From the NCBI GenBank assembly GCA_029066845.1, contig JAIEFR010000016.1, positions 99,137 through 163,136 on the forward strand: a stretch of 64,000 bases of DNA, in the 5' to 3' direction. Below are positions 20,131 to 27,896 of the stretch, one piece after another. The notes beneath the pieces are model-generated. The model saw only the letters and a list, made by a program, of their open reading frames with translations, did not search any database and was not told where the DNA came from. The position numbers were made by a program, and so were the translations under genes. The stretch comes from Clostridia bacterium. Lineage in GTDB: Bacteria > Bacillota > Clostridia > Christensenellales > Borkfalkiaceae. Position 1 is the first letter of the stretch. Every line of letters starts with the position of its first letter.

Positions 20131-21057
20131 TCAGTCCTTATTTTCTTCCTCAGCCACCTCCCCGGTGGTCGCTTCTTCGGCGGGTTCTTCTTCCTCCGCC
20201 TCCGCGCTTTCAACACTCTCCTGTTGCGCGGCGGTAATTCTTTCAAACTGCTCGCCCCTGAGCGCGGGAATAACAAAGCGGTATAAATACTTGCCCTTGC
20301 ACCAGTCCACCGCAAGAATGACGCTGAACACCACGATAGTGCCGAAGCACCATATTAAATCCTGCATTGTGTCCACGATGCCGACGTCCAGATAACCGCC
20401 CTCGATGACGAATTCGTTGCCGTCCGCGTCGATTATAATGGTCTTTACTATGTCGTCCACCTTCCAGGTGTGCAGGTGGTCGTAGGGGTCGTGCATCATA
20501 AAGGAGTGAATGTAGCGGACTATAGTGTCCTCCTGCATATCCATATCGGGAATAATCTTGTCGCCGACGTACTCGTAAATCTCCCAAATGATAGATAAAA
20601 TCATTGCAAAGCCGATGCCGAACAGCACGCAGGCGATTACGCCCTTTATAGTCTTGGGCGGTCCGATAAGGAACTTGACAAGCACGATGCCTATTACGCC
20701 GAACACTATGCCCCACGCGGCGTGCAGCACGTCGTCCAAAAAGGGTATGAGCGTGTAAAAATTATAGCACGCGCCCAGAAAACAGAACAGCACGAAGAGC
20801 AACATAAAAATAGTGTAGCCCAGCGGCGCCCTGACGTTGAGCGAGTATTCCAGAACGTAGAAAACGGGCACTATCAGAAAATACACCATAGAGATTATGC
20901 AGTCCCTGCTGTGTCCGCCTATGACCGCAAAGTAAATAAGCGACGCAAAACAGAACGCCGTGAACGCAGCCATAAGCACCGTAAGCGGAACGTTTTTAAA
21001 TCTTTCCTTTAAATATTCTTTTATTGTCGGCCTGTTTTTTACTTTAACTTTTGTCAT
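20131..21057 (-). CDS. Multi-pass membrane protein (YjdF/DUF2238-like)
   Basis: Hydrophobic segments; FLDDVLHAAWGIVFGVIGI...IWEIYEYVGD...VDTMQDLIWCFGTIVV; start MTKVKVKNRPTIKEYLK. Confidence 0.55.
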   Translation of the reverse strand: MTKVKVKNRPTIKEYLKERFKNVPLTVLMAAFTAFCFASLIYFAVIGGHSRDCIISMVYFLIVPVFYVLEYSLNVRAPLGYTIFMLLFVLFCFLGACYNFYTLIPFLDDVLHAAWGIVFGVIGIVLVKFLIGPPKTIKGVIACVLFGIGFAMILSIIWEIYEYVGDKIIPDMDMQEDTIVRYIHSFMMHDPYDHLHTWKVDDIVKTIIIDADGNEFVIEGGYLDVGIVDTMQDLIWCFGTIVVFSVILAVDWCKGKYLYRFVIPALRGEQFERITAAQQESVESAEAEEEEPAEEATTGEVAEEENKD

Positions 21058-21071
21058 AGAATTTACCTTTA

Positions 21072-22022
21072 TCAATAATACGTAGCCACGGCTTCTTCGG
21101 GGGGAAGGGGTTCGCACTTTTCGATTTTCTGTGCGGTGAGAACGGGTCCCTCCTTGCGGTATACGGGGCTGTATTCGCAGCTGACCTTTGCAACCACCCT
21201 GAACCAGTCCTTGGTGTTCACGCCGCTTACAAGTCCGCCCGTCTTTAACGCAAAGCCGTCGTAGGCTATATCCGCCTCGCAGCAGGTCATAATGAACCTG
21301 CCCAGAATAATGACGTCCGACGGCAGTTTTTTGGACACCGCCGCCATACCCTTGAAGCTTACCGTCTTGCCCACGTACTGCTCGGTCTTTTCGGACAGGT
21401 CGCGGTAAAAGAGCGCAAAGTCTTTGTCCTCTATTTCCACCACGGGGGCGTTGACGTCGAACGGCATAGGGTCCTCTATTTCGTCGTACTCCGCCTTGCC
21501 GCCGATATATTCGTAAACTATGTCGGGACGGCGCGAGATGCCGCGCACGACCTTGTGATATTCCATTTTATCGTACTCGCCCTTGAAGCGGTTGAACACG
21601 ACCATCTGCGTCATATTGACCTTATCGAATACAAGCTGGCGCATATTTTTGTTGTAGCTTAAAAAGGTTGCGCCGTCGAAGAAGGTCATCATCTGGTTGA
21701 TGACCCAGCTTTCGGGCATTGCGTCGAAAAACTGCTGCAACAGCCAGGTGCCGTTGTACTCCACGACTACGCGCTGCGCCCTGTTCTTGCGCGTGAGGTA
21801 GTAGAGATTGCCCTCGTTCAGATCGTCCGCGCCTATGCGTTCGACAGCCACGTTTTTGACCTTGAACTTTTCGGGCTCGTACTCCTCTTCGCCCTCTTCG
21901 CAGATTAAAAGCATCGTGCGCTCGCCCGTTTCCATTCGCGGATCTTCAAGCGTTTCCTGTATGAATTTGGTCTTACCCGAGTCAAGAAAACCCAGGAAAA
22001 GATAGACTGATATATCTTGCAT
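21072..22022 (-). CDS. CobW/G3E-like P-loop protein with DUF1980/TIGR03943-like C-terminal region
   Basis: LFLGFLDSGKTKFIQETL Walker A; YVGKTVSFKGMAAVSKKLPSDVIILGRFIMTCCEADIAYDGFAL. Confidence 0.6.
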   Translation of the reverse strand: MQDISVYLFLGFLDSGKTKFIQETLEDPRMETGERTMLLICEEGEEEYEPEKFKVKNVAVERIGADDLNEGNLYYLTRKNRAQRVVVEYNGTWLLQQFFDAMPESWVINQMMTFFDGATFLSYNKNMRQLVFDKVNMTQMVVFNRFKGEYDKMEYHKVVRGISRRPDIVYEYIGGKAEYDEIEDPMPFDVNAPVVEIEDKDFALFYRDLSEKTEQYVGKTVSFKGMAAVSKKLPSDVIILGRFIMTCCEADIAYDGFALKTGGLVSGVNTKDWFRVVAKVSCEYSPVYRKEGPVLTAQKIEKCEPLPPEEAVATYY

Positions 22023-22031
22023 AAATAACCC

Positions 22032-23138
22032 TTATACTCCGAAGAGCTCTGCGAGTTCTTCTTCGTCGAGCTTACTGCCGATTACGCACAACCGGCCCGT
22101 ATATTCCGCCGAGCCGTAGCGCACGTTGACCTCGCCGGGCACGTAATCGAAGTGTATCCACTTGCCGTTTTCCGCGGCGACTATGCCCTTTGCACGCAAT
22201 ACCGTGCCGAAGCGGGTGCCGTCCGAAAGCTCCGCAAGCGCACTTTCAAGTCCCTCGACGGTAAACTTTGCGGAAGTTTCCACGCCCCAGCTAGAAAAGA
22301 TGTCGTCCGCGTGATGATGGTGATGATGTTCGTGTTCGTGGTCGTGATGGTGGCAATGACCGTGCTCGTGTTCATCTTCGTCGTGGTCGTGGTGATGACA
22401 GCAGTGATGCTCCTCCTCATCCTCGTCGTGATGGTGATGGCAATGACCGTGTCCGTGCTCATCCTCATCGTGGTCGTGATCGTGGTGGTGGCAGCAATGA
22501 TGCTCTTCCTCGTGCGTGAGCTTTTCAAGCTCGCTCTGTAAAGTTGAAGCGTGCTCCATAGCCTCCAATATCTGCTTGCCGTCCAGCAAGTCCCACGCGG
22601 TGGTTACCACGGTTGCGCCCGAATTGTGCTCGCGCACGAGCTTGAGCGCGGTTGCAAGCTTTTCCGCGCTTGCAACGTCAACGTGGCTGAACACAATGCA
22701 CGCGGCGCTTTCTATCTGGTCGTTGAAAAATTCGCCGAAATTCTTCATATAAATCTTGCACTTGTTGGCGTCAACCACAGCGGTGAGCGAATTGATCTTG
22801 CAGTCCGCAAGGTCCGCCCTTTCAACCGCCCTGACGACGTCCGAAAGCTTGCCCACGCCCGACGGCTCGATTAAAATGCGGTCGGGATGAAGCTCGTCCA
22901 CCACTTTTTTAAGCGCCTCGGCAAAGTCGCCCACCAGCGAACAGCAGATACAGCCCGAATTGAGCTCGTTTACGGTTATTCCCGCCTCTTTCATAAAGCC
23001 GCCGTCCACGCCGATTTCGCCGAACTCGTTCTCGATTAAAACCAGCTTTTCGCCTTGGTAAGCTTCCTTTATCAGCTTCTTGATAAGCGTGGTTTTACCC
23101 GCGCCCAAAAAGCCCGAAAACACGTCAATCTTAGTCAT
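22032..23138 (-). CDS. CobW/G3E GTPase (zinc metallochaperone-like) with His/Cys-rich region
   Basis: MTKIDVFSGFLGAGKTTLIKKL; ELNSGCICCSLVGDF metal motif; HHCCHHHDHDHDEDEHGHGHCHHHH repeats. Confidence 0.9.
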   Translation of the reverse strand: MTKIDVFSGFLGAGKTTLIKKLIKEAYQGEKLVLIENEFGEIGVDGGFMKEAGITVNELNSGCICCSLVGDFAEALKKVVDELHPDRILIEPSGVGKLSDVVRAVERADLADCKINSLTAVVDANKCKIYMKNFGEFFNDQIESAACIVFSHVDVASAEKLATALKLVREHNSGATVVTTAWDLLDGKQILEAMEHASTLQSELEKLTHEEEHHCCHHHDHDHDEDEHGHGHCHHHHDEDEEEHHCCHHHDHDEDEHEHGHCHHHDHEHEHHHHHHADDIFSSWGVETSAKFTVEGLESALAELSDGTRFGTVLRAKGIVAAENGKWIHFDYVPGEVNVRYGSAEYTGRLCVIGSKLDEEELAELFGV

Positions 23139-23234
23139 TTTTCAACCTCGTAATTTTTTTCCTTTTATATTTTATACGCATAATTAAAAGTTGTCAAACA
23201 ATTAACTTCAATTTATTGTCCGCCGTAAAAAGCG

Positions 23235-23263
23235 AGCGCCCGCGCAATTTTTGCGCGGGCGCT
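23235..23263 (-). terminator. Intrinsic terminator
   Basis: AGCGCCCGCGCAA/TTGCGCGGGCGCT hairpin with T-tract on the minus strand. Confidence 0.75.
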
Positions 23264-23274
23264 GTGTTTTATTA

Positions 23275-23883
23275 TTACTTTTTGGTGTAGCTGAGGCGGC
23301 GGAAAGTGCCGTCCTCCTTGTGGATAACTATGCGGGCGTCCTGATTTTCCGCCGTCTTTTTGGCGAAGTCGATAGCGTCCTGCTGAGTAAGAAACAGCTT
23401 TATCGCCTTGGAAGCCCCCGCAGCCTTAACCTGCCACCTGCCGTCTTCCTTCCTCTTTGCTATGTGATAGGTCTTTACGGGCTCGGCAGCCGCAGGCTTT
23501 GCCGCAGCCGCTTTGGTTGTTTTGGGTGCGGATTCGGTTTTCTGCACAGGCTTGGCTTTGGGCGCGCTCTTGGTTGCGGGCTTTGCCGCCGTTTTCTGCG
23601 CGGGTTTAGCAGCAGCCTTCTGCGCGGGCTTGGGTTCGCTCTTAGCCGCGGTCTTGGGTTTTTCCTCGGCTTTGGGCGCAGGCTTAGGCTCTTCCTTTAC
23701 CGCCGCCGGCTCTTTCGCCCTCTCCTCCCTTACGCTCTCTTCGGACTTTGCGGCACGCTTATCCTTCTTGCCGCTCCTTGCAATCAGCACGATAATAACT
23801 ATTAAAATTATGATTGCCACGATGGCAATCGCCGTCCAGCCCCAGGGATTGAACCACGCGGGCAACGCGAGAATACCAGACAT
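23275..23883 (-). CDS. Membrane-anchored DUF2188-domain protein with Ala/Lys/Pro linker
   Basis: One TM helix, KPAQKAAAKPAQKTAAKPATKSAPKAKP linker, C-terminal YHIAKRKEDGRWQVKAAGASKAIKLFLTQQDAIDFAK. Confidence 0.7.
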   Translation of the reverse strand: MSGILALPAWFNPWGWTAIAIVAIIILIVIIVLIARSGKKDKRAAKSEESVREERAKEPAAVKEEPKPAPKAEEKPKTAAKSEPKPAQKAAAKPAQKTAAKPATKSAPKAKPVQKTESAPKTTKAAAAKPAAAEPVKTYHIAKRKEDGRWQVKAAGASKAIKLFLTQQDAIDFAKKTAENQDARIVIHKEDGTFRRLSYTKK

Positions 23884-24029
23884 TTTTATCTCCCGTAATA
23901 TTATATTTTACAGCTTTGATTTTAACACAAGCAAAATGCGTTGTCAAGTAGGGTCATATTTGCCGCCCTGTGAAATTGCGCTGAAAAAATTAAGCGGCGG
24001 ACTGAACGTCCGCCGCCGAATTTCATTTC

Positions 24030-27000
24030 TTATTCAGCGTCCTGCGAAGGAAGCGTGTGGATAAGTTTTACGTAAGGAGATTTGACAACCGCGGAACCGC
24101 TTTCCTCGTCCAAAACCAGTTCCCAAACGTTTTCGAAATCCCACTTAGACGAGCAGTACTGAAGAAGCGACGTAGAGTAGCTGGTCATCTCATCCAGCCA
24201 GAAGTCCTTCTGCGTAATCTGAGGCGCGTAGGTTTCGGTGTTGTCGTCGTATGCGCCGAACGTGGTTACGTTGAAGTTTGCGTTGAACTCGTCGAACTTA
24301 GCGTAGCAGTTTCTTACGATAGCGTCCGCATTGCTGCCGCAGTTACCCACGATGTTGGAGCAGTTCTTTGCCGAGGACTCCATCAGCGTCTTTTCGGACG
24401 TATAAATCATAGTGCCGTAGCCGACGCAGCTGAATATTCTCGACTTACCCGTACCGGAGATACCGCCTACGATACCGCCTACGTGCAGGTCGGATTCGAG
24501 TTTGCCGACAAACAGGCAGTTGGTAATTTCAAGGTAGTCGTTTGCGTTTCTGTCGTCGCATCTGCCGAGTACGCCGCCGCAGTAGCTTGCATCTGCTTTA
24601 ATGTAGGTATCTACGAAGCAGTTGGAGATATATACTACGTTGTAGTAAGCCGCGTTGCCCGCCTGGATATAGCCGACAACCGCGCCGACTCTCTGGTTGG
24701 TTGCGTAAACCTTGTGCAGGTAATTGCCGCTTGCATCCTTGTCGCTGGTTACGGAAATTCTGTCGATTATGGTCGTGTTGTGGCCGTCGCTCGCTTCGGT
24801 TAAAATCTGACCTACAAGCGCGCCGACTCTGGCGATACCCGTAACATCGCAGTTATGAACAACGATGTTGCCGAGGTAGCCGCCGCGCATCGTCGCAACG
24901 ATACCCGTTCTTTCCGCCTTGCCCAAGGTATCCTCGATTACGATATTCTCGAACGTAACGTTCATAATCGAACCGCCCTGAACCAGTCTGAACAGACCCG
25001 TACGAACCTTGTCGTCCTCAACCGTCTTCTTTATTTCGGCGTTGTGAATCTTGTGTCCCATACCGTTGAACACGCCCTTGAAAGGAACGTCCGTAGTGGC
25101 AACGCTGCCTTCGAGGTCGATATCGTTCTGCAACAGGTAGATGGTCGTGTTGTTATTGGAAGCAAGCATACCCTCGAATTCTGCCTTGGTGGAGATATTC
25201 TTGGTTGCTATTGCCTGCTTGTAAACTCTGGACTTCTGGGTGCCGTCCACACTTTCAAGGAAGTAGTAAGCCGTATAGCCCGCCGAGTTATCGTTTGCGA
25301 AATCGAACGAACCGCCCGTTGCGCGGAAGCCGTACTTGGTTGCCGAGGTATTGGTCTCGTCATTCGCCGCCGCTTTAATCTCATCAGCCGTAGGCGTAGC
25401 GCCGCCCTCGGGCACGCTCATCGAGTAGATATAGCCGGTAGGGCTGGAGAAGTTACCCTGAATGTTATAGCCGTTATGGTTTACGGTTACGCTCGGATTA
25501 CCTCTGAAGCTGTTCCTTGCGGCGGGGTCTGCCACGTAGATGTAGTAAACCTTTGTGCCGACTGCTGGAGCTTTGCCCTCGCCGTCCGAAGACTTTCCGA
25601 GCTCGACTTTATCTTCATCCAGAGTGATAATCTGTTCGATTTCCCAGATACCCGCCTGCGTTGCGTCGAAGCCGTAGGGCTTAACCGTAAAGCTTTCGGG
25701 CGCATTGAAGGTTGCGTATCTTACGGTTACGTCGCTTCCGTAAAGACTCTTGTCGATTACTACGCCGCTGTCCGAAGTACCGTTTATAATCTTTGCAACG
25801 GGAGGCTGGAATTCGTCCCAGGTCGCACCCTTGTCCTTAATCATTGCGTCGCCTTCAAGACCTTCAACGTAAATCTCGCCGATACGGTAGGTATTCTTCT
25901 TAACGGTTACGGTGAAGCTCTTGGTCTTGGTAACCTCGCCCACCACTACGGTCGCGGTTAAAGTAGCCTGCTTGTCGCCGTCCGCGGGGCGGATAACCTC
26001 AATTCTCACGTCCTCGTGCTTGGAGTTGGAAGAACCGGTTACGCTGGTGACCTTGATAAGCGATTCGTCGCTGGAAGTCCATTTGATTTCAACGTTTTTA
26101 ATCTTGGTTACCGCGTCGAAGTCCTGATATACGCCCGAGGTGTTTACAGGCAGGTAAGCCATATCTATTATAGCCTGCGCTACGGCTTCGTCCTTGCTCG
26201 ACATAGTGGTAAGGTCGTGCATACCGTAGTGGGGATATTCGTCCCAGCCGGAATAGTTGAGCTTGCTGCCCTGCGTGCCGTTTGCGTCCTTAAGCGCAAG
26301 CAGATCGCCCAGGTTTACGGAACCGTCGGCATTTCTCCACTTTGCGTGAAGCTCCTTGTCGAAGCCGAGGTCAGTCGTAGGCAGAGCCTTGAAAATGTCC
26401 TCCGCGGCAGTTGCCGTTTCGTTTCTGGTACCTCTGTCCTTGGTCTTGGTGTTGTACTCTTCGTCAACCGTAACGGAAAAGCCCTTGTAAGCCTGCAATT
26501 CCTCGTCGGTGCTGCCTATTCTGGAAGTGCCCGCGTTTACGAAGGTGGAGTTGCTTACCGTGCCTCTGTATTCGTCGGCTGCGATATAGCCCTGACCGTT
26601 GTTTACGGAAAGAGTGTTTGCAACGTGGTTATAGCTGTAGAACTGGCGCGCAAGGTCGATATTGCCGCAGCCGTCGTCTATGCCGTTGCTGGTATAAGCT
26701 ATTTTGCCTTCCGCGTCAACGTTTGCGCCGTTGTTGTAGGAGGTTATGCCGTCGATAACGATAACGCCGGGGTTGGAGTTATCGGTTACGCCGTGCATAC
26801 GGTTGTGGAACGAAAGGCAGTTCTGCATATAAACCTCGCCTTCCATTACCGAACCGCCCAGCTTGAAGCCGTTGCCGTCGCCGTCGCGGGTGGTATATTT
26901 GTTGGTGTCGTTTTCCTTTTTGGCAACGTTGAAAGCGGGGAATTTGCTGTTGAAGGATTCCTGCGTTTCGAGTATAAAGCCGTTATCGAAAGCGACGCAG

Positions 27001-27785
27001 TTATACATTATAACCTGTCCGATGTTGCCGCTGTCCGACTTTGCGTACAAATCCCAGCCGTCGTCCGAGTTACGGTATGCTATACAGCCGTCGAAGACGT
27101 TGCCGTAGCCAACGGTAAGCTTTGCCGCGAAGCCGTCGGCATTTTCGCCGTAGGTTTCGTTGTCGTAGTTGTTATATGAAGTGCAGTTTTTAATGAGGTT
27201 GTAGCTGGGCCAGTAGTTGATGTCGGCGTATTCGGCATACTGGTCGCCCGTGGGGCTGTAGCTTCTGCCAAGCTGCAAACCCGTGTCGCGGTTATCGTAG
27301 AACTCGCTGTTCTCGATAATGTTGTAGTTGCCGCCTATGTACATACCGTTGTCGCCCGCGCCGCAGATATCTATGCCGTCCCAGTGAATGTAGTCGCCGT
27401 AAACCTGCACGCCGCGCTCGGTAGAACCGAACCCCATACCGTAGAACGACAGAACCGCCTTTTTAGTGGGGTCGGCGTTCTTTATGGTTATGTACTTGTT
27501 GTACTCACCGCTTACCATAACGTTGATTCTTTCCGTAAGCACGTAAGTGCCGGGCTGTACCAGAATGGTGGTTCCGGGATCGATGGTATGGTCTACGTCT
27601 CTGAGAGTACTGAAAAGATCTTTGGGCTTCTTTTTGGAACCCGAGCCGTTCGCCTTGCCGTCTACCGAAACGTAGATAACGCCCTCTTCGACTTTATCCT
27701 TGCAGGCTGCAAGAGTTACCGCACTCGCGGCGGAACCGGCAACCGCAAGCAACAAGAGCGCCGAAATAAGTTTTTTTGATTTCAT
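24030..27785 (-). CDS. Secreted lipoprotein, right-handed beta-helix (pectate-lyase-like) with Ig-like region
   Basis: Signal peptide with lipobox TLAAC; FDGCIAYRNSDDGWDLYAKSDSGNIGQVIMYNCVAFDNG parallel beta-helix repeats; VTVKKNTYRIGEIYVEG. Confidence 0.75.
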   Translation of the reverse strand: MKSKKLISALLLLAVAGSAASAVTLAACKDKVEEGVIYVSVDGKANGSGSKKKPKDLFSTLRDVDHTIDPGTTILVQPGTYVLTERINVMVSGEYNKYITIKNADPTKKAVLSFYGMGFGSTERGVQVYGDYIHWDGIDICGAGDNGMYIGGNYNIIENSEFYDNRDTGLQLGRSYSPTGDQYAEYADINYWPSYNLIKNCTSYNNYDNETYGENADGFAAKLTVGYGNVFDGCIAYRNSDDGWDLYAKSDSGNIGQVIMYNCVAFDNGFILETQESFNSKFPAFNVAKKENDTNKYTTRDGDGNGFKLGGSVMEGEVYMQNCLSFHNRMHGVTDNSNPGVIVIDGITSYNNGANVDAEGKIAYTSNGIDDGCGNIDLARQFYSYNHVANTLSVNNGQGYIAADEYRGTVSNSTFVNAGTSRIGSTDEELQAYKGFSVTVDEEYNTKTKDRGTRNETATAAEDIFKALPTTDLGFDKELHAKWRNADGSVNLGDLLALKDANGTQGSKLNYSGWDEYPHYGMHDLTTMSSKDEAVAQAIIDMAYLPVNTSGVYQDFDAVTKIKNVEIKWTSSDESLIKVTSVTGSSNSKHEDVRIEVIRPADGDKQATLTATVVVGEVTKTKSFTVTVKKNTYRIGEIYVEGLEGDAMIKDKGATWDEFQPPVAKIINGTSDSGVVIDKSLYGSDVTVRYATFNAPESFTVKPYGFDATQAGIWEIEQIITLDEDKVELGKSSDGEGKAPAVGTKVYYIYVADPAARNSFRGNPSVTVNHNGYNIQGNFSSPTGYIYSMSVPEGGATPTADEIKAAANDETNTSATKYGFRATGGSFDFANDNSAGYTAYYFLESVDGTQKSRVYKQAIATKNISTKAEFEGMLASNNNTTIYLLQNDIDLEGSVATTDVPFKGVFNGMGHKIHNAEIKKTVEDDKVRTGLFRLVQGGSIMNVTFENIVIEDTLGKAERTGIVATMRGGYLGNIVVHNCDVTGIARVGALVGQILTEASDGHNTTIIDRISVTSDKDASGNYLHKVYATNQRVGAVVGYIQAGNAAYYNVVYISNCFVDTYIKADASYCGGVLGRCDDRNANDYLEITNCLFVGKLESDLHVGGIVGGISGTGKSRIFSCVGYGTMIYTSEKTLMESSAKNCSNIVGNCGSNADAIVRNCYAKFDEFNANFNVTTFGAYDDNTETYAPQITQKDFWLDEMTSYSTSLLQYCSSKWDFENVWELVLDEESGSAVVKSPYVKLIHTLPSQDAE

Positions 27786-27830
27786 AACGGTTTTATTTCC
27801 TTAAATATAATATTGTTTTTTTGCACTATG

Positions 27831-27858
27831 CGCCCAACGGCAATTTTGCCGTTGGGCG
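27831..27858. terminator. Hairpin between the two large lipoprotein genes
   Basis: CGCCCAACGGCAA-TTT-TGCCGTTGGGCG. Confidence 0.6.
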
Positions 27859-27896
27859 TAGTGTGCTTAGTGTTTTAAATTTGTGTCAGCTGAAAC

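Noticed and set aside
22152-22541. 129-aa hydrophobic plus ORF (VVVMVAMTVLVFIFVVVVV)
   Set aside because: Antisense of the His-rich repeat codons gives Met/Val-rich sequence by chance, not a membrane protein
26016-27179. 387-aa plus-strand ORF opposite the beta-helix lipoprotein
   Set aside because: Antisense shadow ORF, no RBS and no recognisable domain
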